From the NCBI GenBank assembly GCA_030824515.1, contig JAVBXN010000005.1, positions 1-53,537 on the forward strand: DNA of 53,537 bases, in the 5' to 3' direction. Below the pieces are notes generated by a model. The model worked only from the letters and a program-made list of their open reading frames with translations, had not been told where the DNA came from and did not search any database. Source of the stretch: Pelobacter sp. GTDB lineage: Bacteria; Desulfobacterota; Desulfuromonadia; Geobacterales; Pseudopelobacteraceae. Both the position numbers and the translations under genes were made by a program. Of this stretch, positions 41,678-49,960 are shown piece by piece. Every line of letters starts with the position of its first letter. Position 1 is the first letter of the stretch.

Positions 41678-42493
41678 ATGAATCCTGATAGTGCAAATTT
41701 CGAACAACTGTTGAGCATCATGCGCAGGCTGAGGGGGCCGGGAGGCTGCCCCTGGGACGCGGAGCAGACCCACGAGAGCCTGACCCGTTACCTGTTGGAG
41801 GAAACCTACGAAGTGATCGAAGCGATTGATGACAAATCACCCCAGCATCTAAAAGAAGAACTGGGCGACCTGCTGCTGCAGCCGGTTTTTCATGCCGCGA
41901 TCGCCGAGGAGTCGGGGGCTTTCACGATGAGGGACATCATCGACACCCTCTGTGAAAAGCTGATCCGGCGGCATCCGCACGTTTTCGGGGACCTGGACAT
42001 CAAGGACAGCAACGCCCAGATCGAAAACTGGGAAAAGATCAAGAAAGAGGAAAAGGGGAGCGAGCGCCCCTCGGCACTTTCAGGCATACCCAACCATCTA
42101 CCCGCCCTGTTGAGGGCCCACAAGATCAGCGAAAAGGCTTCACGGGTAGGTTTTGACTGGGAACACTCCGACCAGGTCTTTGCCAAGGTAATGGAAGAGC
42201 TGCACGAGTTCGAGGAGGCCTGGGCCGGTGGCGACCCGCTGCGCATGGAAGACGAACTGGGCGACCTGCTGTTTTCGATTGTCAACCTGGGAAGGTTTCT
42301 ATCGTTGAACCCGGAGGAGGCGCTGCGCAAGACCATAAACCGCTTCCAGAAAAGATTTTCGTATGTGGAAGACTCACTGCATGCACGCGGGATTCAGATT
42401 CAGGATACATCTTTTGAAGAACTGGACCAACTGTGGGAACAGGCCAAGAATGAGGAAAACTCAACAAAAGATAAAGATGTTACAGCAATGTGA
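41678..42493 (+). CDS. mazG: nucleoside triphosphate pyrophosphohydrolase MazG
   Basis: The 271-residue product has two MazG domains. The first has the metal-binding pattern LLEETYEVIEAI and LKEELGDLLLQ near residues 40-67, and the second EELHEFEEAWAGGDPLRMED then ELGDLLFSIVNLGRFL near 170-205. GCPWDAEQTHESLTRY is the typical family opening. It removes pyrophosphate from non-canonical NTPs, and in E. coli it also lowers (p)ppGpp signalling through NTP turnover. The length is standard. GGGAGAG precedes the start. Confidence 0.95.
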   Translation: MNPDSANFEQLLSIMRRLRGPGGCPWDAEQTHESLTRYLLEETYEVIEAIDDKSPQHLKEELGDLLLQPVFHAAIAEESGAFTMRDIIDTLCEKLIRRHPHVFGDLDIKDSNAQIENWEKIKKEEKGSERPSALSGIPNHLPALLRAHKISEKASRVGFDWEHSDQVFAKVMEELHEFEEAWAGGDPLRMEDELGDLLFSIVNLGRFLSLNPEEALRKTINRFQKRFSYVEDSLHARGIQIQDTSFEELDQLWEQAKNEENSTKDKDVTAM

Positions 42494-42836
42494 CTGATTT
42501 TACAGACATGTTAATCTTATCCACAAAAAATGTGGATAACTTGTGGAGAACTGTGTTGACGAGATTCAAAAGTGATATTTTTGCAAGAGTTTTTTCCGAT
42601 ATGCCGTTTTTTTATACAACGGATAAACAACTGTAATTCAACTAGTTACAATCTTCTACGTAATTTGGCGGGGTTACGGTGTCAAGCTTTTTTCGCCTGT
42701 GGTATACATTTTTTTCAGGAAAAGTTGCTATGTTTAAAAACCCTGATTTTAATGAGACTGGCAACCCTTTAAATTCAGCACTTTCCATGTTAATAAAGTT
42801 AATATTTTCATCTTCAGCCCGGACAAGATTTTGATT
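42494..42836. other. AT-rich intergenic region with DnaA-box-like sites
   Basis: This 343-base gap between mazG and murJ is AT-rich, with many T runs. It includes a 23-base palindrome of two DnaA-box consensus sites and a third weaker site next to it (see the regulatory entry). No gene is visible. Confidence 0.5.
42517..42550. promoter_or_regulatory. cluster of DnaA-box-like sites
   Basis: TTATCCACA (42517-42525) and TGTGGATAA (42531-42539) are two perfect DnaA boxes facing each other across AAAAA. A third site, TGTGGAGAA (42542-42550), has one mismatch. The arrangement could be a DnaA-controlled promoter, a titration site, or part of an origin. An AT-rich stretch follows. Confidence 0.5.
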
Positions 42837-44405
42837 CTATTTTTTGAACAGCTTCCTTTTCAGCATCGATATGGCCTCAAGGGCCTCCTCGGTTTTCAAC
42901 AAACGCACGGCAACCAGATAGATGCCGGTGCCGATCAGGATCGCCCCGCCCAACACCGCGGCTTTCAGTATCTTTTGCCCCCCCTGGGACCAATCGATCA
43001 ATAAACAGGCATACCATACCGCCGCAGTCATCGGGATCGAAGCGGCAATGGATTTGAGCGATGTCCTGATTATTGCGCGCCCGCCGAAAGACCCGGTTTT
43101 CCTCCTCAGGAACCAGAGCAGCATCAGCATGTTGCCGCAGGACGAAAGGGTGCTGGCCAGCGCCAGGCCGCCATGCTTGAGCGGTCCCATCAAAACAAGG
43201 CTCAGGCAAAGGTTTAACAGGAAGGTGATAAACGCAGTTATCACCGGGGTTTTTGTGTCGTTAAGAGCATAGAAGGCCGGGGCCAGCACCCGCGTCATAG
43301 CCACGAACGAGAGACCCAGGGAGTAGTACATCAGCGCCTGGGCCGAGTTGACCACCTGGAGATAGTCGAATGCGCCTCCCATGAAGATCAGACTGAAGAT
43401 CGGGGTCGAGCAGGCCATCAGGCCGGCCATGGCCGGAATGGTGATGAACAGCGTCAGGCGCAGGCCGAACGACAGCGATTCCTTCATGCCGTCCATGTCG
43501 CCGGAGGCCGCCTGCTTGCTCATCGATGGCAGCACCGCCTGCGCCACCGACACCGTAAAGATGCCCTGGGGGAATTCAAACAGGCGCTGGGCGTAATAGA
43601 GATAGGAAACGCTCCCCTGGGGAAGCTGCGAAGCCAGGATCGAACTGACGACAATATTCAGATAATAGACCCCTACTCCGAACAGTGACGGCAGCATCAG
43701 CAGCGCGATCCGGCGCACTTCCGGATTTTTGAAATCGAAGTTGGGCCGGATCGCAAACCCCTTGCGCCAGAGGACCGGCAGTTGCAGCAGCAGCTGGATG
43801 CAGCCCCCCGCCAGAACCCCCACCGCCAGCGCGGTGATGGGGGCCTCGAAGAAACCGCGCAGCCCCAGCGCCGCCAGGATCATCGAGATATTAAGGAATA
43901 CGGTGGAGATGGCCGGTGTGAAAAAATGCCTCAGCGTGTTGAGGATGCCCATGCAGAGCGCCACCAGGCTGATGAAGAAGATGTAGGGGAACATCAGGCG
44001 GTTGAGCAGCACCGCCAGTTCCAGCTTGCCAGGCTCGGCCTTGAAGCCGGGAAACATCAGACTGACAATCAGCGGTGAAAAGATGATGCCGACCAGAGTG
44101 ATGAAGGCCATCACAATCGTCAGCAGCGTAAAGCAGATGTTGGCCAGTTCCCTGGCGTCGTCTTCACCCTTTTGGGTAAGTGTCGCCGAGAAGGTCGGAA
44201 CAAAAGCGGCGGTCAGCGCCCCTTCCGCAAAAAAGCGGCGCAACATATTGGGGATCTGAAAAGCGGCAAAAAAGGCGTCGGTCGCCATCCCGGCCCCGAA
44301 CAGGCGCGATACAACCATGTCGCGGACCATGCCCATGATGCGCGACAGCATCGTGGCGCTGCCCAAAATTCCGGCAGCCCGGAATATCTTCTGTTTTTCA
44401 GACAT
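42837..44405 (-). CDS. murJ: lipid II flippase MurJ (MviN)
   Basis: The 522-residue product is a MOP-family membrane protein with about 14 transmembrane helices. It opens KIFRAAGILGSATMLSRIMG and contains GAGMATDAFFAAFQIPNMLR then FFAEGALTAAFVP, the family fingerprint with the conserved FAEGA. MurJ moves lipid-linked peptidoglycan precursors to the periplasmic face. The length is typical. Its start lies nine bases downstream of the sterol-desaturase-family gene, which itself follows threonine synthase, so these three form a leftward operon. Confidence 0.95.
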   Translation of the reverse strand: MSEKQKIFRAAGILGSATMLSRIMGMVRDMVVSRLFGAGMATDAFFAAFQIPNMLRRFFAEGALTAAFVPTFSATLTQKGEDDARELANICFTLLTIVMAFITLVGIIFSPLIVSLMFPGFKAEPGKLELAVLLNRLMFPYIFFISLVALCMGILNTLRHFFTPAISTVFLNISMILAALGLRGFFEAPITALAVGVLAGGCIQLLLQLPVLWRKGFAIRPNFDFKNPEVRRIALLMLPSLFGVGVYYLNIVVSSILASQLPQGSVSYLYYAQRLFEFPQGIFTVSVAQAVLPSMSKQAASGDMDGMKESLSFGLRLTLFITIPAMAGLMACSTPIFSLIFMGGAFDYLQVVNSAQALMYYSLGLSFVAMTRVLAPAFYALNDTKTPVITAFITFLLNLCLSLVLMGPLKHGGLALASTLSSCGNMLMLLWFLRRKTGSFGGRAIIRTSLKSIAASIPMTAAVWYACLLIDWSQGGQKILKAAVLGGAILIGTGIYLVAVRLLKTEEALEAISMLKRKLFKK

Positions 44406-44414
44406 TTATCCCCG

Positions 44415-45209
44415 CTACCCTCTTCTGCCCTTTAACGGCAGCAGCAACAGGTACAAAAGCCCCAGCTGTTCGTAGCTGCGAAACTCTTTCAGGCCGATCT
44501 GCATGCCGTCATGTCCCGCCGACGGCTGTGCTCGGTAGGTGCCCATCAACCGGTCCCACCAGGGAAAGTTGAAGCAGAAATTGCTGTCTGTCTCGCGGGG
44601 AATAACCGAGTGGTGGACACGGTGCATGTCCGGTGTCACCAGCAGCAGCCGCAGCCAGCGATCAACGCTCAGAGGAATGGCAACGTTGCCGTGATTGAAC
44701 AGGGAGGTGGCATTCAGGACTATCTCGAAAAGCACCACCGCCAGGGCCGGGGCGCCGATCAGCAGCACCACCGCCAGCTTGATGAAGATCGAGATGATGA
44801 TTTCCAGAGGATGGAAGCGGGTGCCGCTGGAGACGTCCAGATCAAGGTCGGTGTGATGAACGCGGTGAAGGCGCCAGAGCACGGGGATGCGATGGAAGGC
44901 GCGGTGCTGGAGATATATGACGACGTCCAGAACGACAAACGCCGCCAATACAGAAGCCCAGTGCGGCAGTGTTACCAGGTTCAGCACGCCCCACCCCCTG
45001 GCAGCGGCCAGTTCCGCCATGCCAAACGGCAAGAGCGGCATCGTCAGGCGGATCACCAGCGTATCAAGCGCGACGATCGAGCCGTTCACCAGCCAGCGCC
45101 GCGCTTTTGGTGTTGTCAGCGGTCGCCTGGGGAAGAGGAATTCGGCCAGGGCGACCAGTGCAAACATCGACAGGAACGAAACCAGGCGAACTGTGGATTC
45201 ATGCAGCAT
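44415..45209 (-). CDS. sterol desaturase/fatty acid hydroxylase family membrane protein
   Basis: The 264-residue product is an integral-membrane di-iron protein. It shows the histidine clusters of the family: HRAFH near 107-111, HRVHH near 119-123, and HRVHH near 197-201, with further histidines in between (LFNHGNVAIP). Membrane segments lie at about 10-25, 45-65, 82-100 and 140-165. It probably oxygenates a lipid; the substrate is unknown. It sits between threonine synthase and murJ with small gaps on both sides (11 and 9 bases), suggesting co-transcription. Confidence 0.8.
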   Translation of the reverse strand: MLHESTVRLVSFLSMFALVALAEFLFPRRPLTTPKARRWLVNGSIVALDTLVIRLTMPLLPFGMAELAAARGWGVLNLVTLPHWASVLAAFVVLDVVIYLQHRAFHRIPVLWRLHRVHHTDLDLDVSSGTRFHPLEIIISIFIKLAVVLLIGAPALAVVLFEIVLNATSLFNHGNVAIPLSVDRWLRLLLVTPDMHRVHHSVIPRETDSNFCFNFPWWDRLMGTYRAQPSAGHDGMQIGLKEFRSYEQLGLLYLLLLPLKGRRG

Positions 45210-45220
45210 GGCCCCGGCTG

Positions 45221-46606
45221 CTATCCGACCTGCGCCACAAAGAACGCCCGCACCTGCTCAAGGTCGGCATCCATGATCTCGCAGCGGGTCGGTTTTCCTT
45301 CCAGCGCCCGGACCGATTCGGGAACCGGGGCCGGCACGCCGAGCGCTTTTTCGACCGTCTCGCCAAATTTTGCCGGATGGGCCGTGGCCAGGCAGATGCG
45401 GGACGAATTCTCCGGCAGCATCTCCAGCGCGGCCTTGACGCCGACGGCGGTATGGGGATCTAGCAGGTAGCCGGTTTTGGCGTGGAAGTCGCGAATCGTG
45501 CCCAGGGTTTCCTCCTGGTTAACCGAAGTGGAACAGAAGTCCATGCGGACCTGCGCCATTTCAGCCTCATCACACGAAATCCGCCCCGACTCCTTCAGCT
45601 CGACAAAAGCCTCCTGGACCCGCTGCGGGCTGTTTCCAAACAGGTGGAACAGGTAACGCTCGAAGTTGGAAGCGATCTGGATGTCCATCGAAGGCGAAAC
45701 GGTAGAGACCACATCCCCCAGCGAGTAATCGCCACGATTGACGAAACGGGTCAGGATGTTGTTCTCGTTGGTTGCCAAAAGCAGCCTGTCGATCGGCAGT
45801 CCCATGCGCTTGGCGACATAACCGGCAAAGATATCACCGAAATTGCCGGTCGGAACCGAGAAACTGACCGGCTGGGAGCTGTCGTCGGTCACCCTCAGCC
45901 AGGCGTAGAAATAGTAGGCCACCTGTGCCAGCACCCGTGCCCAGTTGATCGAGTTGACCGCGCCCAGCGAATACTTCTCCTTGAACTCCAGGTCGCCGAA
46001 GAGCGCCTTGACCATATCCTGGCAATCGTCGAAAGTGCCGTGCACCGCGATGTTGTGCACGTTGGCATCGGTAACGGTTGTCATCTGCAGCGCCTGCACC
46101 GCGGAGGTCTTGCCGTAAGGGTGCAGGATGAAGATCGAGATACCCTTCTTGCCCCGCACCCCATGGATCGCGGCGCTGCCGGTATCGCCCGAAGTGGCGC
46201 CGATGATGTTCAGCTTCTGGTTGCGTTCGGCCAGGATGTACTCGAACAGGTTGCCGAGGAACTGCAGCGCCACATCCTTGAAGGCCAGCGTCACGCCGTG
46301 GAATAGTTCCAGAATATAGACCCCGTCCTGTTTCACGACCGGCGTCACCTGCGGATGAGTGAAGGTGGCGTAGGAACGCTTGATGATGCTTTTCAGGTCA
46401 TCGGCGGGAATATCATCGACAAAGCGGGATATGATTTCGAAGGCCAGCTCGGGATAGCCGAGCGACCGCCAGGACTCCAGCTGCTCAGCGGAGATTTGGG
46501 GATACGATTCCGGCAGCAGCAGGCCGCCGTCGGAGGCCAGTCCCATCATGACCGCATCTTTGAATGCTATCGGCTGGATACCGCCGCGAGTACTTATATA
46601 GCGCAT
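45221..46606 (-). CDS. thrC: threonine synthase
   Basis: The 461-residue product opens MRYISTRGGIQPIAFKDAVM and contains ELFHGVTLAFKDVALQFLGN near residues 100-119, where the lysine of AFKD binds pyridoxal phosphate, followed by GATSGDTGSAAIHG. It converts O-phosphohomoserine to threonine. Length and motifs match the longer fungal/enterobacterial class. It is the first gene of a probable leftward operon with the desaturase-family gene and murJ. Confidence 0.95.
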   Translation of the reverse strand: MRYISTRGGIQPIAFKDAVMMGLASDGGLLLPESYPQISAEQLESWRSLGYPELAFEIISRFVDDIPADDLKSIIKRSYATFTHPQVTPVVKQDGVYILELFHGVTLAFKDVALQFLGNLFEYILAERNQKLNIIGATSGDTGSAAIHGVRGKKGISIFILHPYGKTSAVQALQMTTVTDANVHNIAVHGTFDDCQDMVKALFGDLEFKEKYSLGAVNSINWARVLAQVAYYFYAWLRVTDDSSQPVSFSVPTGNFGDIFAGYVAKRMGLPIDRLLLATNENNILTRFVNRGDYSLGDVVSTVSPSMDIQIASNFERYLFHLFGNSPQRVQEAFVELKESGRISCDEAEMAQVRMDFCSTSVNQEETLGTIRDFHAKTGYLLDPHTAVGVKAALEMLPENSSRICLATAHPAKFGETVEKALGVPAPVPESVRALEGKPTRCEIMDADLEQVRAFFVAQVG

Positions 46607-46731
46607 AATAAACCTTTCGTTTGTGAAATATGCCGGAATGTATCAGGGATTGGCTGAAATTGGAAGAGCCTGCGCGCAGAAGTCGCCCGCTGATTCATTC
46701 TTCTGCGCCGACCGGCTGCCACCGTCAGCGT

Positions 46732-47820
46732 TTATTGCTGCGGAACCGGAACGGTTGCACCGGTAATGCTGCCCGAATCACCGGCCCCTTCGATGACGTC
46801 CACGATCCGCCGGACTATTAGTGGTGATACTGCGGACGCGAAGGTCCCGTTGGGGTGCGAATCCTCGCCGCTGGCATACTCAGGTTTCAGGTATAATCCA
46901 CCTTCGGTCTCAAGGGTCCAGAAATCCCAGACGAAGATGTTGTCCCCCTTCTCATCCCAGGAGGTCTTGACCCAGTCGAAAAACTGTCTGGCCCGCCCTG
47001 CGTTTTCCGGGGTGTTTTGCTGCAGGGTCAAGGCGGCGCCGGTCCAGACAATGAACTTTTTCGCGGGAAACTGGCGCATACGGGCCTTAAGCGCGTTGTA
47101 CTGCAGCTTGTAATTCTCCAGGGATTTGTAGCTGGAAGTGATGTCCGGAGAACCGGTGTCGGCTTCAACACTGCTGACCGGGAAACAATGCTTGAACACG
47201 ATCACGTCGTAAATCTCAGCCAGGTTATCCAGGGTATCTTGCCCCAGGTAGCCGATCGGACCGGTGGTATCGACCCAGAGTTTCCAATAATCGTAGGGAT
47301 AATTCTCCCAGGGATAGTTCACACCGTCGGGGTAGGCCTGTTCTGTTATCCGGTAATCAGTGCCGAATTGGCCATTGTATGTCGAAATATGCCCGGGAAC
47401 CCCGGCATCCCAGATAACTCCTCCGGTGCTGTGGTGCAGGTAGATGATCCGGACCATATCTGTCATGGGCGCTGCCACGATGATATTGTCCGCCACCAGC
47501 GAACCGGATGTGATCGTGAGCGCCCCCTCAAGCCTGGATGTGCCGACAATCCCCGTGAATCCGGCATCGTAGCCGCCACGCAGCCGGACATTGCCACCCC
47601 GATCCAGATCCAGGCTCTCCCGGAAGGTTCCGGCCTGGGCCGTGATGGTCACATTACTGCCACTGGCAATGGCGCTGTTTGCTGCCGTCAAGGTCTGGTG
47701 ATACGAGATCGTTGTCCCGTCATCGAGTCTGGCCGAGGCAGACCGGCACACGATCGGGTAAAGAGTTATAACAAACGCCAGAACGGCAACTGCCAGACAA
47801 TTCAGGTGGTGATTAGTCAT
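46732..47820 (-). CDS. secreted SGNH-like hydrolase domain protein
   Basis: The 362-residue product has a signal peptide (LNCLAVAVLAFVITLYPIVC, to about residue 28). A first module (about 32-115) with RGGYDAGFTGIVGTSRLEGA then LTITSGSLVADNIIVA is closely matched at the C-terminus of the protease at 49961-52492. The remainder resembles an SGNH hydrolase: IIYLHHSTGG near 120-129, a middle FIVWTGAAL strand and EDSHPNGTFASAVSP near 325-339 as the D-x-x-H-P-N block. The first serine-containing block is atypical (HHSTG rather than GDS), so activity is uncertain. The start is at 47820; 12 bases of upstream frame are dropped. Confidence 0.55.
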   Translation of the reverse strand: MTNHHLNCLAVAVLAFVITLYPIVCRSASARLDDGTTISYHQTLTAANSAIASGSNVTITAQAGTFRESLDLDRGGNVRLRGGYDAGFTGIVGTSRLEGALTITSGSLVADNIIVAAPMTDMVRIIYLHHSTGGVIWDAGVPGHISTYNGQFGTDYRITEQAYPDGVNYPWENYPYDYWKLWVDTTGPIGYLGQDTLDNLAEIYDVIVFKHCFPVSSVEADTGSPDITSSYKSLENYKLQYNALKARMRQFPAKKFIVWTGAALTLQQNTPENAGRARQFFDWVKTSWDEKGDNIFVWDFWTLETEGGLYLKPEYASGEDSHPNGTFASAVSPLIVRRIVDVIEGAGDSGSITGATVPVPQQ

Positions 47821-47910
47821 AATCCCTCCCATTATTCGGAATAAGGAACAAGGGGAACATTGTTGATCGATCGGAACCTGATCAACAGATCAACAACGCT
47901 CGCTCTCACC

Positions 47911-48438
47911 TCAAGACTGACAACCCTTTTTCTCGGAAATAGCTTTTATCAATTTACAGATTGACGCTTGCATTTTTTCAGAGTCCGTCTCGTAGTCAAT
48001 CATTTTGTACATTCCCGCCCGTTCGCCAAAGCCAAACCCCTGGTAGATCGCTTTCTCCTCTTCGGGCAATTGCTCCAGTATGGCATGTATCCTTTCGAGG
48101 TGTTCCGTCTGCTGATGTTGATTTCTGGGCTTGGCCTCGGCTTCGACCGGAGTGACTGGCTCGGTTTTTTGGGATTGATATAACTTTGCGGCCTGCCGGA
48201 GGTCTTGTGCCAATCCATCGAAATAGTCGGCGGCGGCCCTCATTTTGTCGATGCTCGCGTCTTCGTCCGCGGAATAGAGCTGGATAATGCCAGTGATACC
48301 TGATTCTGATATTGTGAGGAACTCACTGTTTACATTGAGCTTAATCCGGTTGTCGCTCACCTCGACGAGTCCGCAGACAAACTCCCGATTGCTGACGAAG
48401 TTACTGTTTTTTACTGCTACGTAATCTGACGTTACCAT
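47911..48438 (-). CDS. hypothetical cytoplasmic protein
   Basis: I do not recognise this 175-residue protein. It has no signal peptide or membrane segment. The N-terminal 60 residues (VKNSNFVSNREFVCGLVEVS) look like a small beta-rich domain. Then comes a charged helical middle (YFDGLAQDLRQAAKLYQSQK), a linker rich in Pro, Glu and Thr (TEPVTPVEAEAKPRNQHQQ) and a helical C-terminal part. The start at 48438 follows AGAGGACCAACC. It lies alone between two secreted-protein genes. Confidence 0.5.
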   Translation of the reverse strand: MVTSDYVAVKNSNFVSNREFVCGLVEVSDNRIKLNVNSEFLTISESGITGIIQLYSADEDASIDKMRAAADYFDGLAQDLRQAAKLYQSQKTEPVTPVEAEAKPRNQHQQTEHLERIHAILEQLPEEEKAIYQGFGFGERAGMYKMIDYETDSEKMQASICKLIKAISEKKGCQS

Positions 48439-48602
48439 GGTTGGTCCTCTTCATTCTGTTGATTTTTCTAACAGGCCTCACGGAGTCTCCTATGGTATGC
48501 AAAATCAGATCCGCGTACGAAAAATGTTTTAGGAAATGATCGGCTCAACGTGTGAGAGCGCCCACCACTATGACCACTATGACCACTCTGTGACAATGAA
48601 CT

Positions 48603-49415
48603 TCACTCCCTGAAGACGGTCACATTGTCGAGTATTTCTGTGCCTGTCGGCAATGAATCCATTCCCGGATAGAACTTTCCCTGATTTGATTTTCGCACAT
48701 ACGAATCAAAAGCCTGGGAAGCATCAGGAGTGGTTGATACTAAGTGGATTATGAACTTTTCCCCGATATTTTCCGTTGGTGATCCACCTACATAAGCAAC
48801 AGCCATCCATTTATTGTTTTTTAGCTTTAGGACTTTGGCTGGTTGCGGATGATATTTGGGAGAATTAACCGGTTGAACGACTATCCACAAATCTTTGTTT
48901 CTGTACATCTCGGTGTACAAACCTTCAATGCTCGCGCTGAAAGTGACTTTGAAATCTTCCTTTGGTGACTGAATTGCTGTTTCCTCTTTGGGAGGCTGTA
49001 TTACTGTTTCCAGTTTGGAATTTTTTTTGGGGGTGCCTTTTCGAATATTATTGCCACTTTTCAGGACATTTGCGCATTCCCGCATCGCGTTTGGGTACAT
49101 CTCGGAAATAACATTATTAACAAACTTATCCTGCATCTCCTTTGTCAGAATCAACGTTGCGCTACTTTTTATCTTCGGAACGCCAACAGCTACTCCGCCG
49201 CCGCTATTTGTCTTTTTAATTCCAAACAATGATATTTTTTCTGAAATCGATTGGCGATTCCCGCCACTTGCCTCAATGCATGAGATGTAATCTGCCATTG
49301 ACTGTGTTATGCAACGATCAGAATAAGGTTGGTATCCTTTAGGGCAGACGACAGAATTGGCAAGAACAAATGAAGGGATTAAGCACAGAATTGCAACAAG
49401 AAACATACGTGACAT
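48603..49415 (-). CDS. hypothetical secreted protein
   Basis: The 270-residue product has a signal peptide (FLVAILCLIPSFVLA, cleaved near residue 19). The mature part begins with a cysteine-containing VVCPKGYQPYSDRCITQSMA segment reminiscent of EGF-like or lectin-like cysteine spacing, then ADYISCIEASGG. Lysine- and proline-rich spacers with a repeated IQPPKEE/IQSPKED motif lie near 137-156, followed by a beta-rich C-terminal domain (DLWIVVQPVNSPKYHPQPAK). No family is recognised. The DNA is AT-rich compared with its neighbours, which hints at transfer. AAGGAGGAC precedes the chosen start. Confidence 0.5.
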   Translation of the reverse strand: MSRMFLVAILCLIPSFVLANSVVCPKGYQPYSDRCITQSMADYISCIEASGGNRQSISEKISLFGIKKTNSGGGVAVGVPKIKSSATLILTKEMQDKFVNNVISEMYPNAMRECANVLKSGNNIRKGTPKKNSKLETVIQPPKEETAIQSPKEDFKVTFSASIEGLYTEMYRNKDLWIVVQPVNSPKYHPQPAKVLKLKNNKWMAVAYVGGSPTENIGEKFIIHLVSTTPDASQAFDSYVRKSNQGKFYPGMDSLPTGTEILDNVTVFRE

Positions 49416-49784
49416 GATGTCCTCCTTGACATGAATGGTACTTCTCAATCTATTGTCTTGATGCGTTCAACCGGTGATCTAGCCAAAATGGAATATTTAT
49501 CCCATTACACATGAAGCGTAAGCCAAAATCCCAATAAATACACCAAGCACAGACCGGCAAGCACCAAACACGGATACACCTACAAACAGTGTAATGTCAA
49601 GAAGTTAGCAACCAGCACATTAAAGTACGCTTTTAACCTGCTTCACCCCGGGAACGGAATAATCCCTGCCTTCAGAGCCCCGACTTACGCTGCTGGGTGA
49701 TCGATTCCCCGCCTATACAACTGCCGCAAGATCAAATCCAGAATGATTGCTGTTCAGATGTGCGGCCTAAGGGGACGCTGCTTT

Positions 49785-49852
49785 GCCAAAGGGCACGCTG
49801 CTTGATATTTTGCTAATTGTTTCAATCGAAAAATAACAAGCAGCGTTACGCC
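49785..49852. repeat. inverted repeat resembling a REP/MITE element
   Basis: GGGGACGCTGCTTTG and GGGCACGCTGCTTGA are tandem near-copies, and AACAAGCAGCGTTACGCCC 40 bases on is their inverted partner. Elements of this look accompany RAYT transposases in several genomes; one RAYT start is at the left window edge. Confidence 0.4.
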
Positions 49853-49907
49853 CTCTTGGTTTGTCGCAGTATCATGGGCAGAGTGTGGATTTCAAAGGAA
49901 CCTTCGA

Positions 49908-49945
49908 GCCGCACGGGTTCTGCATATGCAGAACCCGTGCGGCTG
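49908..49945. repeat. 38-base perfect palindrome
   Basis: AGCCGCACGGGTTCTGCAT is followed directly by its exact reverse complement, giving a 19-base-pair stem without a loop. It lies 16 bases beyond the stop codon of the papain-family protease gene on the minus strand. No T-run follows, so it is not a standard terminator; it may stabilise the protease message or be a mobile palindrome. Confidence 0.75.
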
Positions 49946-49960
49946 ACTACTGCCGTGTTT

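Larger units (their letters stand above)
49416..49960. other. intergenic region with palindromes and RAYT-like inverted repeat
   Basis: No gene is supported here. The region contains an inverted repeat of GGG(N)CACGCTGCTTG type with CAAGCAGCGTTACGCCC at about 49785-49852, and a 38-base perfect palindrome at 49908-49945. Confidence 0.5.

Noticed and set aside
42494..42836. Chromosomal origin of replication
   Set aside because: DnaA boxes are present, but dnaA, dnaN, rpmH and other usual oriC neighbours are missing and only three boxes were seen.
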